A DNA stretch of 64,000 nucleotides from NCBI GenBank assembly GCA_023667045.1, contig JAMPAU010000002.1, positions 186,001-250,000 on the forward strand, given 5' to 3'. Below are positions 7,806 to 16,632 of this stretch, one piece after another. The stretch comes from Ruminococcus flavefaciens (GTDB lineage Bacteria; Bacillota; Clostridia; Oscillospirales; Ruminococcaceae). Under the pieces are notes generated by a model. That model saw nothing but the letters and a program-made list of their open reading frames with translations. It was not told the DNA's origin and did no database searches. Positions within the stretch are counted from its first letter, which is position 1. The number at the start of each line of letters is the position of its first letter. Position numbers and translations under genes: made by a program.

Positions 7806-8276
7806 ATGGTTACTATCGAAATGGAAAACGGAAAGAAAATAAAAATTGAACTCTATCCCGAAATCGCCCCCATTACCTGCGAAAACTTTGAAAAGCTCGT
7901 AAAGGACGGTTTTTACGACGGTCTCACATTCCACAGAGTTATATCGGGATTCATGATACAGGGCGGTTGTCCTCTCGGCAACGGTACAGGCGGTCCAGGC
8001 TGGAATATTAAAGGCGAGTTCTCCTCAAACGGCGTTAAAAACGACCTCAAGCATACAAGAGGGGTTATTTCTATGGCTCGCTCCATGATGCCAAATTCTG
8101 CCGGCTCTCAGTTCTTTATCATGCATGAAGACGCTCCTCACCTCGACGGTCAGTATGCCGCTTTCGGCAAGGTAATTGAGGGCATGGAAGTTGTTGACGA
8201 AATAGCAGAAACCGCTGTAAACTACAACGATATGCCTCTTACACCTCAGATTATGAAGAAAGTCACAATCGAATAA
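7806..8276 (+). CDS. Cyclophilin-type peptidyl-prolyl cis-trans isomerase
   Basis: 156 residues, a single cyclophilin domain. Signatures are [13 protein letters not shown] with the catalytic Arg, the [11 protein letters not shown] loop and [16 protein letters not shown]. It speeds cis-trans isomerisation of proline bonds, probably in the cytoplasm since there is no signal peptide. The ATG at 7806 is preferred because the GGAGG site lies between it and an upstream in-frame ATG at 7785. Confidence 0.93.
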   Translation: MVTIEMENGKKIKIELYPEIAPITCENFEKLVKDGFYDGLTFHRVISGFMIQGGCPLGNGTGGPGWNIKGEFSSNGVKNDLKHTRGVISMARSMMPNSAGSQFFIMHEDAPHLDGQYAAFGKVIEGMEVVDEIAETAVNYNDMPLTPQIMKKVTIE

Positions 8277-8281
8277 ATCAC

Positions 8282-8311
8282 ATTGCCGGAAGATATACTT
8301 TTTCCGGCAAT
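8282..8311 (+). terminator. Intercistronic hairpin, possible weak terminator
   Basis: ATTGCCGGAA and TTCCGGCAAT are perfect 10-base arms around a 10-base loop, followed by only a short T run. It sits between the cyclophilin gene and endonuclease IV, and may attenuate or process the transcript. Confidence 0.55.
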
Positions 8312-8332
8312 ATCTTTGAAAAGGAGTTTGTT

Positions 8333-9160
8333 ATGTTATATATAGGCTGTCATCTCTCTGCCTCAAAGGGCTATACGGCTATGGGAAAACAGGCAGGGGA
8401 AATAGATGCTAATACCTTTGCATTCTTTACACGCAATCCCAGAGGAAGCTCTGTAAAAGAAATAAATCCGTCTGATATTGCAGAATATCTGAAAATTTCA
8501 AAAGGATTCGGAAAACTTGTCGCCCATGCACCTTACACAATGAATCTCTGTTCCGCCGACGAAAAGATAAGGCAATTCTCACGCAGTGCAATGGCTGACG
8601 ACCTGAAACGCATGGAGTTTACGCCGGATAATTACTATAACTTTCATCCAGGTTCGCACGTAAAGCAGGGTGCGGAAGTCGGCATTGAATTGATTTCACG
8701 TCAGCTTAATGAAGTACTCACTCCGGAGCAGTCTACTGTAGTTCTTCTTGAAACTATGGCTGGCAAAGGTTCTGAGGTCGGCAGAAACTTTTCTGAACTA
8801 AGGGCTATTATAGACCGCATTGAACTGAAAAGCAAAATAGGCGTTTGTCTCGATACCTGTCACATATGGGACAGCGGTTACGATATTGTCAATAATCTCG
8901 ACGGCGTTTTTGAGGAGTTTGACAGGGTGATAGGTCTTGACAAGCTAAAGGCTATCCACCTCAATGACAGCCTTAATCCGTGCGGTTCTCATAAGGACAG
9001 GCACGCTAAAATCGGCGAGGGTCATATAGGTGCTGACGCTCTTGTTAAATTTATAAATCGTCCCGAAGTAAAAGGACTTCCTGTTATCCTCGAAACTCCA
9101 AACGATATGGACGGCTATGCAAGAGAGATAAAGTTCCTCCGTGAAAACTACATCGATTAA
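8333..9160 (+). CDS. nfo: Endonuclease IV (AP endonuclease)
   Basis: 275 residues, normal for the family (about 280). It cleaves DNA 5' to abasic sites in base-excision repair. Metal-ligand motifs of the TIM-barrel are visible: NFHPGSH, LETMAG, CLDTCH, HLNDS with the [11 protein letters not shown] loop, and the closing ILETP. The ribosome site AAAGGAG precedes the ATG. The downstream gap to pduL is filled by a repeat element. Confidence 0.95.
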   Translation: MLYIGCHLSASKGYTAMGKQAGEIDANTFAFFTRNPRGSSVKEINPSDIAEYLKISKGFGKLVAHAPYTMNLCSADEKIRQFSRSAMADDLKRMEFTPDNYYNFHPGSHVKQGAEVGIELISRQLNEVLTPEQSTVVLLETMAGKGSEVGRNFSELRAIIDRIELKSKIGVCLDTCHIWDSGYDIVNNLDGVFEEFDRVIGLDKLKAIHLNDSLNPCGSHKDRHAKIGEGHIGADALVKFINRPEVKGLPVILETPNDMDGYAREIKFLRENYID

Positions 9161-9166
9161 TCCATT

Positions 9167-9357
9167 ATGACGGATATGACGGATTGACAGCGTTTTTATA
9201 AACCTTTTCTATTTTTTTATTTTATATATATATTATATATTCTTTTATTAAAGAGTTATAAAAATAGTAAAAATCCGTCATATAAATGTCATAAAAGTCT
9301 TGGTTTTGCCGAAATATAGCCTAAAACAGATATGACGGATTTATTTTAATCCGTCAT
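9167..9357. repeat. Intergenic repeat element, copy A, with five ATGACGGAT words
   Basis: The 9-base word ATGACGGAT occurs at 9167-9175 and 9176-9184 (direct), 9273-9281 (inverted), 9332-9340 (direct) and 9349-9357 (inverted). Between them lies an AT-rich core (9218-9271) that is identical at 53 of 54 positions to the reverse strand of 35526-35579 in copy B. The segment 9288-9350 matches 10392-10452 of copy C. No coding potential is seen. Confidence 0.85.
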
Positions 9358-9388
9358 AAAAAAAGACCGTACATATTTCAGTACGGTC
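9358..9388 (-). terminator. Terminator of pduL
   Basis: On the minus strand GACCGTAC and GTACGGTC form a perfect 8-bp stem with an 8-base loop followed by seven T. It lies 15 bases after the pduL stop codon. Confidence 0.9.
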
Positions 9389-9402
9389 ATAGTTTTATAA
9401 AA

Positions 9403-9984
9403 TCAGTCAACTGTAACGATAGTTCCATAAAGCTGACGGGGTGCACCTACAGCGTTTGATTCGTCTGTGTCGATATGCATAGCACGTGCGTACTTTTCAG
9501 AAACACGGCATACAACGTCGCCGAGAACAGCACTTCTTTCTGGAGTTTCGAGCTTAACCCATACCACCTGTTTGTCTGTAACACCGAGTTCTTCAGCGTC
9601 GGCAGGAGTGAGGTGAATGTGTCTCTTTGCCACGATAACACCCTCTGAGATTTCAACTTCTCCGGCAGGTCCTATGAGCTTGCAAGCACCCGAACCGGCA
9701 ATATCTCCGGATTCCTTTACAGGTGCGGAAATGCCTATTGAGCGTGCGTCTGTTGCAGAAAGCTCTACCTGTGTTTCGGGACGGACAGGACCTAAAATTG
9801 ATACTCCGGCGAGTTCTTTCTTAGGACCTACAACAGTAACTCTTTCTTCACAGGCAAACTGTCCGGGCTGTGAGAGGTCTTTTTTCTTGGTGAGTTCATA
9901 GCCCTTTCCGAAAAGGATTTCAAGGTGTTCCTGTGTAACGTGAACGTGGCGGGCAGAAGTTTCAACGATAAATTCTTTTGACAT
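9403..9984 (-). CDS. pduL: PduL-type phosphate acyltransferase
   Basis: 193 residues, consisting of the two tandem PduL barrels. PduL interconverts acyl-CoA (propionyl- or acetyl-CoA) and acyl phosphate using a zinc site unlike that of Pta. Zinc-binding histidines are visible in ARHVHVTQ at 11-18 and KRHIHLTPADAEELG in the second half. The start at 9984 is chosen because the GGAGG site overlaps the upstream in-frame ATG. There is no N-terminal microcompartment-targeting helix and no shell or pdu genes nearby, so it probably serves as a cytosolic phosphotransacetylase. Acetate kinase is not in the window. Confidence 0.9.
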   Translation of the reverse strand: MSKEFIVETSARHVHVTQEHLEILFGKGYELTKKKDLSQPGQFACEERVTVVGPKKELAGVSILGPVRPETQVELSATDARSIGISAPVKESGDIAGSGACKLIGPAGEVEISEGVIVAKRHIHLTPADAEELGVTDKQVVWVKLETPERSAVLGDVVCRVSEKYARAMHIDTDESNAVGAPRQLYGTIVTVD

Positions 9985-10037
9985 TTTATGTACCTCCATT
10001 TGATTTTTCCGGAATGCACCGGATTACTTCAAGATAT

Positions 10038-10066
10038 ATTTTACACCTTTTTCCGCTGAACGTCAA
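10038..10066 (-). promoter_or_regulatory. Sigma-A promoter of pduL
   Basis: Minus strand TTGACG (10061-10066), 17-base spacer, TAAAAT (10038-10043), about 53 bases before the pduL start. Confidence 0.7.
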
Positions 10067-10130
10067 GGGGTAAGAGGATTTTTATGCAAAAAAATATGTT
10101 ATCACGTACAAACAAAAGAAAATAAAAAAG

Positions 10131-10204
<74 letters not shown>

Positions 10205-10213
10205 ATCATTTAT

Positions 10214-10242
10214 ATTATAGCACGTCCGGATAAAAAATGCAA
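10214..10242 (-). promoter_or_regulatory. Promoter of tRNA-Arg
   Basis: Minus strand TTGCAT, 17-base spacer, TATAAT with an upstream TG (extended -10), ending 10 bases before the mature tRNA. Confidence 0.7.
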
Positions 10243-10289
10243 TAGTTTTCTGATATATTTTATTTTTTTACTCAAAAGCGTTTTTTTGG

Positions 10290-10452
10290 GGTGTATGATA
10301 TGTACCAAAATATAAAAAACTTTATAACTTTTTACTTTCTACACGAAAGGAATTTATAATAGCTGATTATCATACACCAACTACACCTTTGTTAAAATAA
10401 ATCTGTCATATCTATTTTAGGCTATATTACAGCAAAACGGACTTTTTCATGC
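10290..10452. repeat. Intergenic repeat element, copy C (diverged)
   Basis: GGTGTATGATA at 10290-10300 is the inverse of the sequence at 10367-10378, enclosing an AT-rich core that resembles those of copies A and B. The following 60 bases (10392-10452) match the reverse strand of copy A with few changes. It occupies part of the 670-base gene-free gap between the tRNA and mscS. Confidence 0.65.
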
Positions 10453-10522
10453 AGAAAAATAATTGATATAGTTTTATAAAAAAACTTACATATATTAAAA
10501 AGCAGTCCGGCAAATAATTGAA

Positions 10523-10583
10523 AGAATATAATTTTTTATACTGATAATATATATTATAGGAATTAACGCAAGTTAATTTCTAT
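10523..10583. repeat. 60-bp direct repeat, first copy
   Basis: Its last 40 bases (10544-10583) are identical to 10701-10740. The unit contains the palindrome ATAATATATATTAT and the hairpin ATTAAC-GCAA-GTTAAT, which has a GNRA-type tetraloop. A third, partial relative lies at 57769-57816. Confidence 0.75.
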
Positions 10584-10681
10584 CAGCTATCCAACCTGCA
10601 CTTGTAACTTCTCTAAGAGATGAAAGCTTATCACTATTCGATTTTACTTACCTGCAACCATAACCAGAATATAATTGCACG

Positions 10682-10740
10682 AGAATAATTTTATATACTC
10701 ATAATATATATTATAGGAATTAACGCAAGTTAATTTCTAT
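10682..10740. repeat. 60-bp direct repeat, second copy
   Basis: Second copy of the unit at 10523-10583, about 158 bases downstream. The intervening sequence (10584-10681) shows no coding potential, and nothing else is recognised there. The mscS promoter begins 78 bases after this copy. Confidence 0.75.
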
Positions 10741-10818
10741 TTATTCTATTCTCCTTATTTCATTCTTCTGATACGGCAAGTCCATAAAATAAAACAGTCA
10801 GATATAATCCATACCGGA

Positions 10819-10846
10819 TTGACATTTTCTGTCTTTCTGTTATAAT
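10819..10846 (+). promoter_or_regulatory. Sigma-A promoter before mscS and the long downstream operon
   Basis: TTGACA, 16-base spacer, TATAAT. It is the only clear promoter upstream of a chain of 23 tightly packed genes ending at 31523. Confidence 0.75.
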
Positions 10847-10874
10847 AGTATATAGAAAAGGAAGTGAATTTTTT

Positions 10875-11792
10875 ATGGAGGAAACAATAACATCTGTCAT
10901 CACTGAAACTGCAACGTCCGAAATATCCGGCACAGTCACACAACCGGCGGTCAATGCAGTCGAGACTATACAGGAACAGGTCAGCAAGGCTTCAAGCGTA
11001 TTTTCCGGCATGGCACAGTACTTTGCCGGACTTCTTCCGTCACTTGTCACGGCTGTTGTAGTGCTGATACTTGGCATACTCATATCGAGACTTATAGCAC
11101 GGCTTTCTGCAAAGGCTCTGAAGAAATCCAGTCTTGACGGCGGTGCAAGAAGTTTTTTAGTGTCGCTTGTTAGAATACTTCTTTATGTTACAGTAATAAT
11201 CATGTCGCTGTCGGTGCTGAATGTCCCAATGTCTTCAATAATTACCATTTTCGGTGCAGCAGGACTTGCTGTCAGCTTGGCATTGCAGAACTGTCTTTCC
11301 AATCTGTGCGGAGGTTTTATTATACTTTTTTCAAAACCTTTCACGGCAGGTGACACTATTGAGCTTGACGGCACGGTCGGAAAGGTTGATGCTATAAGTA
11401 TTCTGTACACTAAGATAAAGACATTTGACGGCAAGACGGTTTTTATCCCAAACGGCAAGATTTCAGACGCTAAAATTATCAATTATACTGAAAGTCCAGA
11501 AAGACGTATTGATTTGAAATTCGATATAAGCTATTCCGCAGATTACGAAAAGGCACGGCTTATTATTCTGAATATACTCGAAAAAGACCCTTTTGTACTT
11601 GATGACCCCGCACCCGTCGTGAGAATGAGCGAACATAAGGACAGTTCCGTTGCTATTGACACACTGGTATGGGTGAAGAACGAAAATTACAATTCAGTGC
11701 GGTACAGTATCATAGAAAACGTCAAGTCAGCCTTTGACAGTGAAAATATAGAAATACCATTCAGTCAGCTTGACGTACATATTAAGGAGTAA
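10875..11792 (+). CDS. MscS-family small-conductance mechanosensitive channel
   Basis: 305 residues. A Thr/Ser-rich N-terminal stretch (to about 40) precedes transmembrane helices at about 57-75, 96-118 and a pore-lining helix near 123-145 rich in Gly and Ala (FGAAGLAVSLALQ). The cytoplasmic beta domain follows (FSKPFTAGDTIELDG, then FIPNGKI). The channel releases solutes during hypo-osmotic shock. Length and layout match MscS of E. coli (286). The gene leads the long operon; the next start lies 6 bases after its stop. Confidence 0.9.
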   Translation: MEETITSVITETATSEISGTVTQPAVNAVETIQEQVSKASSVFSGMAQYFAGLLPSLVTAVVVLILGILISRLIARLSAKALKKSSLDGGARSFLVSLVRILLYVTVIIMSLSVLNVPMSSIITIFGAAGLAVSLALQNCLSNLCGGFIILFSKPFTAGDTIELDGTVGKVDAISILYTKIKTFDGKTVFIPNGKISDAKIINYTESPERRIDLKFDISYSADYEKARLIILNILEKDPFVLDDPAPVVRMSEHKDSSVAIDTLVWVKNENYNSVRYSIIENVKSAFDSENIEIPFSQLDVHIKE

Positions 11793-11798
11793 TTTTTT

Positions 11799-12650
11799 AT
11801 GGAGACAGCCAAACACAAAAAAGTCTCAAAGGCAGGAAAGCGTTTTCGGAGATTCTGTGCGATAATTATTCTGCTGATATGCGTATGGTGGTTCAATAAC
11901 TACACGCTGAAAACCACTCATGTTGAGCTTACTTCCGGTAAACTGACAAGTCCGGTGCGGATTGCAGTGATAAGCGATACGCATTCCACGAGGCACGGAA
12001 TAAGCAACGAAACTATTCTTAGGCGTGTGAAGAAATCAGAGCCGGATATAGTTCTGATACTCGGTGATATGTATACACATAACAGTCCGGCAGATATTAT
12101 TCAGATACCAATAGACCTTACGGCAGATATAGTAGCAGAGGGTTATTCGGTGTATTTCGTTACCGGCGACCACGACACAGACCAATCATATATTGATTCA
12201 ATGGTACAGACAGGTGCAAAACTCATGAACTACAGTTCAGAGGTTATAAACATCAACGGAAACAGTATACAGCTTATCGGTATAGACAATGTATACTATT
12301 CGCCTACTTTTAATCTTCATAACGCCTTTTCGCTCTCTCCGGACTGCTACAGCATTCTCATGGCGCATATACCGAATTACGACAAGTTTTCAGATTTCGG
12401 CACTGACCTGACAATATGTGCCGATACTCACGGCGGTATGGTTCAGTTGCCTTTTCTGGGGGCTATGATAGATTCGTCAAGTATGCAGTGGTTTCCGGAA
12501 ATGCACGGACGGACAGTTTACGACAAGGGGCTTTTTGACTATCAAGGCGGTACAATGTTTATAACTTCCGGCATAGGCGTATCTCCTGCTCCTGTGAGAT
12601 TCAATAACCGTCCGGAGATAGCGGTTATAGATATAAAGCCGAATAATTAA
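11799..12650 (+). CDS. Membrane-anchored calcineurin-type metallophosphoesterase
   Basis: 283 residues. A positively charged N-terminus and one membrane segment (about 18-34) put the catalytic domain outside the membrane. The dinuclear metal motifs are ISDTHS (58-63), LGDMY (88-92), TGDHD (122-126, with Asp where the family usually has Asn), and the late AHIPN and ADTHGG. Relatives such as YkuE remove or hydrolyse phosphorylated lipids or nucleotides. The substrate here is unknown. The gene lies between mscS and a flavoprotein gene in one transcription unit. Confidence 0.85.
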   Translation: METAKHKKVSKAGKRFRRFCAIIILLICVWWFNNYTLKTTHVELTSGKLTSPVRIAVISDTHSTRHGISNETILRRVKKSEPDIVLILGDMYTHNSPADIIQIPIDLTADIVAEGYSVYFVTGDHDTDQSYIDSMVQTGAKLMNYSSEVININGNSIQLIGIDNVYYSPTFNLHNAFSLSPDCYSILMAHIPNYDKFSDFGTDLTICADTHGGMVQLPFLGAMIDSSSMQWFPEMHGRTVYDKGLFDYQGGTMFITSGIGVSPAPVRFNNRPEIAVIDIKPNN

Positions 12651-12667
12651 AGAAATAAGGTGAAATA

Positions 12668-13918
12668 ATGTATACAGATATAGCAGTAATCGGCGGTGGT
12701 GCTTCGGGGTATGCTTCGGCTATAACGTCCGCACGGCTGTCCGGTGCAGAGGTGACTATCATTGAAAGGCTTTTCCGGACAGGTAAAAAAATTACCGCTA
12801 CCGGCAACGGCAAGTGCAACCTAAGCAACAAGTCTCTCAGACCCGAAAATTATCACGGTTCAGTTGACGCTATGAAGATAATAAACAGCACTCCGGACTG
12901 GTATGAATTTTTTACAGAGGGCATGGGCGTGATGTGTGTTTCCGGAAGTGAGGGGCGAGAAGGCGGTATATATCCACGCAGTAACACCGCCACTACAGTA
13001 CTAAATGCACTTAGGCTTACCGCACAGTCTCTCGGCGTTAAGGAAGTATGCGATACCGAAATACAAGGCATATTGCAGAGGAACGGCAGATACGTTCTCA
13101 AAACAAAAGACAGTGAGATTATCTGCCGGAAAATAATAATTGCGTGTGGTGGATATGCCGGAACTTCTTTCGGTACAGACGGCTTAATGATTCGTATACT
13201 GAAAGATATGGGATATAAGACATCAAAGATATGTCCGGCTGTCGCACCTCTTAGAGTAAGTCCGGAAAACTTGAAAGGTCTTAAGGGCGTGCGTGTAAAG
13301 GGCAGAATATCGGCAGTTTCCGGCGGTAAGGTTCTGAGGACAGAATACGGCGAAATGCAGTTCAATGAAAATAATATCTCCGGCATATGCGTATTCAATC
13401 TTTCTTATCTTTTTCAGCAGTATGAGGGGAAATTAACTCTCCGTGCCGACCTTATGCCCGATATGGAAAAAGCCGACATAAAAGCATACCTTGAAAAAAT
13501 CCGGAGAATGAAAGCAGAGTACGCAATTGAAGAACTGCTTACGGGAATCTTTGTAAAGAATCTTGCTGTGTATCTCGTGAAGAAAGTTCTCCGGAGACCT
13601 CTCGACGACAAAATAAATACTCTCACAGACAGCGAAATAAAAAAGCTCGCCAGAGTGATAAAATGTCTTGAATTTGAAGTAACCGGCTGTTCGTCGTGGC
13701 AGAACGCTCAGGCAACCTGCGGTGGTATTCATGCGGAATGCATAACGGAAAATCTCGAATCAAGACTGCACAGGGGTATTTATTTCTGCGGTGAAATTCT
13801 CGATACGGTCGGCGACTGTGGCGGTTATAATCTGCAATGGGCTTGGTCGTCGGGAATATGGGCAGGCATGAAATGTGCTGAATCTCTGAAAGGCGGTAAA
13901 AATGTTAAGAATAAATAA
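12668..13918 (+). CDS. HI0933/BaiN-family FAD-dependent oxidoreductase
   Basis: 416 residues. The FAD-binding Rossmann motif GGGASG is at 9-14 and the family-specific TGNGKCNLSN at 45-54. A C-terminal GEILDTVGDCGGYNLQWAWSSG closes the FAD site. The family includes BaiN, implicated in bile-acid dehydroxylation, and many members annotated as aminoacetone oxidases without proof. It overlaps the following flavoprotein gene by 17 bases, so the two are coupled. The substrate is unknown. Confidence 0.85.
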   Translation: MYTDIAVIGGGASGYASAITSARLSGAEVTIIERLFRTGKKITATGNGKCNLSNKSLRPENYHGSVDAMKIINSTPDWYEFFTEGMGVMCVSGSEGREGGIYPRSNTATTVLNALRLTAQSLGVKEVCDTEIQGILQRNGRYVLKTKDSEIICRKIIIACGGYAGTSFGTDGLMIRILKDMGYKTSKICPAVAPLRVSPENLKGLKGVRVKGRISAVSGGKVLRTEYGEMQFNENNISGICVFNLSYLFQQYEGKLTLRADLMPDMEKADIKAYLEKIRRMKAEYAIEELLTGIFVKNLAVYLVKKVLRRPLDDKINTLTDSEIKKLARVIKCLEFEVTGCSSWQNAQATCGGIHAECITENLESRLHRGIYFCGEILDTVGDCGGYNLQWAWSSGIWAGMKCAESLKGGKNVKNK

Positions 13919-15494
13919 TATCCGTGTACCTCTGGATTTTGATTTTTCGGGACTGAAAGATTTCTGTATGGACAAATTCAGAATTTCACCCGAAAATCTG
14001 ATAAGCGTCAAGCTCTCTAAAAAATCCGTTGACGCACGCAAAAAATCAGACGTTCATTTTATAATATCGGTTGACATTGAGGCGAAAAACGAAGAACGCA
14101 TTATTAAAACGGTAAAAAATGCCGTAAAGACCGAAAAATACACATATAAAGCCGAGAAAATTTCCGGAAACTTTAAAAGACCGGTAATAGTGGGCTTTGG
14201 TCCGGCAGGAATGTTTGCAGGGTTGGTGCTTGCGATGTCCGGAGCGTGTCCGGTTATTCTGGAGCGTGGTGTGGACGTTGACACACGCTGTAAAGCTGTT
14301 GAGGAGTTTCAGTCTAGCGGAAAAATTAATCCCGAATGCAATGTGCAGTTTGGCGAGGGTGGGGCAGGGACTTTTTCTGACGGCAAACTCACTACCGGAA
14401 TAAAAGACAAGAGGATAGGCTGGATTCTTGAAAAGTTCGTTGAGTTCGGAGCTCCGGAAGAAATACTTTACATGGCAAAGGCTCATATCGGCACGGACAG
14501 GTTAAGAAATGTCGTGAAGAATCTCCGTCAGCAGATTATCAGATACGGCGGTGAAGTGCTTTTCAATGCGAAATTCTGTGATTTTAAGACAGAAAACAAC
14601 AATATATCAGAAGTCATCTATTCCGACGGCGACGGTCTCCACACAATAAAAACCGACAGCCTTATACTTGCCTGCGGACACAGTGCAAGAGATGTTTTTG
14701 AAATGCTCTATGAAAAAAATGTCGCACTCTCTCAGAAGAATTTTTCCGTCGGCGTGAGAATAGAACACAAAAGGGCTGACATCAACAGGGATATGTACGG
14801 CGACTTTGCCAGACACTCTGCCCTCAAATCTGCCGACTATAAACTTGCCGTACATCTTCCGAACGGCAGAACGCTGTATACTTTCTGTATGTGTCCGGGA
14901 GGTGAAGTCATATCGGCGGTATCAGAGGAAAAACGCCTTGCGGTGAACGGCATGAGCTGTTTTGCACGTGATGCAGAAAACTCAAACAGTGCCTTGCTTG
15001 TGGGAGTGAGTACGGCAGACTATAAAAGCCCTCATGCACTAGCAGGAATGTATTTTCAGCGTGAACTCGAAGAAAAGGCTTTTGTTGCCGGAGGTTCGGA
15101 CTATTCCGCTCCCGTTTCGCTTGTCGGGGATTTCATGGAAGGTCGGTTATCGGAAAAATTCGGCAGTGTAAAACCCTCGTATCGTCCGGCGGTGAAATTT
15201 GCACGTCCGGAAGAATATCTGCCGGATTTTGTCTGTGAAACTCTCCGTCTCGGCATAAAAGAGATGAGCAGGAAAATAAAATCTTTCGGCAGTCCGGAAG
15301 CTGTGCTTACTGGCATAGAGAGCCGGAGCAGTTCGCCGGTACGTGTGGACAGAAATGAAAATCTACAGTCTGTAAATCTCGGCGGACTTTTTCCGTGCGG
15401 AGAGGGTGCAGGTTATGCAGGAGGCATTATGTCGTCGGCAGTGGACGGCATGAAGTGTGCAGAGGCAGTATTAAAAAAAATCAAAGGAGAATGA
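13902..15494 (+). CDS. FAD-dependent dehydrogenase (uncharacterised flavoprotein)
   Basis: 530 residues. An N-terminal domain of about 90 residues, common to this group, precedes the FAD motif GFGPAG at 98-103, then QFGEGGAGTFSDGKL near 148-162 and a C-terminal GEGAGYAGGIMSSAVDG. This matches a conserved bacterial family of putative FAD dehydrogenases of unknown substrate. In this window it is paired with the BaiN-type gene. It lies three bases before a small unknown gene in the chain running towards rsmA. Confidence 0.85.
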   Translation: MLRINNIRVPLDFDFSGLKDFCMDKFRISPENLISVKLSKKSVDARKKSDVHFIISVDIEAKNEERIIKTVKNAVKTEKYTYKAEKISGNFKRPVIVGFGPAGMFAGLVLAMSGACPVILERGVDVDTRCKAVEEFQSSGKINPECNVQFGEGGAGTFSDGKLTTGIKDKRIGWILEKFVEFGAPEEILYMAKAHIGTDRLRNVVKNLRQQIIRYGGEVLFNAKFCDFKTENNNISEVIYSDGDGLHTIKTDSLILACGHSARDVFEMLYEKNVALSQKNFSVGVRIEHKRADINRDMYGDFARHSALKSADYKLAVHLPNGRTLYTFCMCPGGEVISAVSEEKRLAVNGMSCFARDAENSNSALLVGVSTADYKSPHALAGMYFQRELEEKAFVAGGSDYSAPVSLVGDFMEGRLSEKFGSVKPSYRPAVKFARPEEYLPDFVCETLRLGIKEMSRKIKSFGSPEAVLTGIESRSSSPVRVDRNENLQSVNLGGLFPCGEGAGYAGGIMSSAVDGMKCAEAVLKKIKGE

Positions 15495-15497
15495 TTT

Positions 15498-15761
15498 ATG
15501 AAAGTAAATATAACTGGCGGTGAAATGGATACTCATGAAATAGACGAGTATATAAAATACGTAAGCGGTAAGTATTCCGGCAGACAGATAAGACAGCTCG
15601 ACATCAATATTGACGGCGATTTCGTTGACCTTAAATGTCATTTTATGGATACGGATTTTCAGCACGCCTACCGATCGGCTGACTATCTCGTCAACAGCAT
15701 GGAAAAACTCAACGACGCTAAACAGGCGGAGTTTTCAGAAAAAGAACGTCACGGAATTTAA
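15498..15761 (+). CDS. Small conserved-looking protein of unknown function
   Basis: 87 residues, soluble and mixed-charge, with no signal peptide, membrane segment or cysteine. It begins MKVNITGGEMDTHEIDEY and has a predicted beta-rich middle (QLDINIDGDFVDLKCHF) followed by a charged helix. AAAGGAG precedes the ATG. The tight spacing (3 bases from the flavoprotein gene, 11 to rsmA) supports a real gene. No family recognised. Confidence 0.7.
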   Translation: MKVNITGGEMDTHEIDEYIKYVSGKYSGRQIRQLDINIDGDFVDLKCHFMDTDFQHAYRSADYLVNSMEKLNDAKQAEFSEKERHGI

Positions 15762-15772
15762 GGAGATTTTTA

Positions 15773-16630
15773 ATGAATTTAACCAATATCGGAACAATAA
15801 AAGATATAATGTCACGTCATGGTTTCAGCTTTTCAAAGGGTCTGGGACAGAACTTCATAATAAATCCGGAAATATGCCCCCGAATAGCTGAAAACGGCAA
15901 CGCAACAAAAGGTTTCGGAATACTGGAGATAGGCACAGGCATAGGCGTGCTTACCGCTGAACTCGCAAGGCGTGCCGATAAGGTGACGGCTATTGAAATT
16001 GATACAAGGCTTATGCCTGTCCTCGATGAAACGCTTTCGGAGTTTGACAATATTAAAATCATCAATCAGGACGTTATGAAAGCCGACCTGCATAGCATAA
16101 TCAGAGAGGAGTTTGACGGTCTGCGTGTGGCTGTCTGTGCCAATCTGCCTTACTATATAACTTCTCCGGTGATAATGCTATTGCTTGAAAGCCGTCTGCC
16201 GATTGAATCGGTTACGGTAATGGTGCAGAAAGAAGCCGGTCAGAGACTTTGTGCGGAAGTAGGCACAAGGGAATCCGGTGCAATCACTGTGGGAGTAAAC
16301 TATTACGGAACGGTAAAAAAGCTCTTTGATGTATCAAGGGGGAACTTCATGCCGTCGCCTAATGTTGATTCTGCTGTAATCAGAATAGACATAAACAGGC
16401 AGTACAGGCTTGAACCCGACGGAGAAAAGTTCTTTTTCAGTATTGTTAAGTCGGGATTTTCACAGAGGAGAAAAACTCTTGCTAATTCATTGTCCTCGCA
16501 AATGGGAATACCAAAAGAAAAAGTATACGGTATACTTAGGGCAAAAGGTCTTCCGGAGAGCGTACGCATAGAATCAATGAATATGGAACAGCTTATAGAT
16601 TTTTCGGAAACACTTAGAGGTGAGGTCTGA
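15773..16630 (+). CDS. rsmA: 16S rRNA dimethyladenosine transferase RsmA/KsgA
   Basis: 285 residues. It dimethylates two adjacent adenosines in helix 45 of 16S rRNA late in small-subunit assembly. Motifs are GQNFIINP at 25-32, the SAM loop EIGTGIG at 52-58 and the catalytic NLPYYIT at 124-130. The gene is only two bases from the first cobalamin gene, so corrin synthesis here seems to be transcribed with a ribosome-assembly gene. Confidence 0.96.
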   Translation: MNLTNIGTIKDIMSRHGFSFSKGLGQNFIINPEICPRIAENGNATKGFGILEIGTGIGVLTAELARRADKVTAIEIDTRLMPVLDETLSEFDNIKIINQDVMKADLHSIIREEFDGLRVAVCANLPYYITSPVIMLLLESRLPIESVTVMVQKEAGQRLCAEVGTRESGAITVGVNYYGTVKKLFDVSRGNFMPSPNVDSAVIRIDINRQYRLEPDGEKFFFSIVKSGFSQRRKTLANSLSSQMGIPKEKVYGILRAKGLPESVRIESMNMEQLIDFSETLRGEV

Positions 16631-16632
16631 AT

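Noticed and set aside
9167-9357. CRISPR-like array in the repeat element
   Set aside because: The repeated words are only 9 bases, in both orientations and irregularly spaced, with no cas genes in the window.
9403-9984. Part of a bacterial microcompartment
   Set aside because: pduL here lacks the N-terminal targeting helix and there are no shell or other pdu/eut genes in the window.
10205-10289. tRNA-linked integrative element next to tRNA-Arg
   Set aside because: No integrase, no duplicated tRNA 3' end and no attachment-site repeat were found nearby; only small repeats are present.
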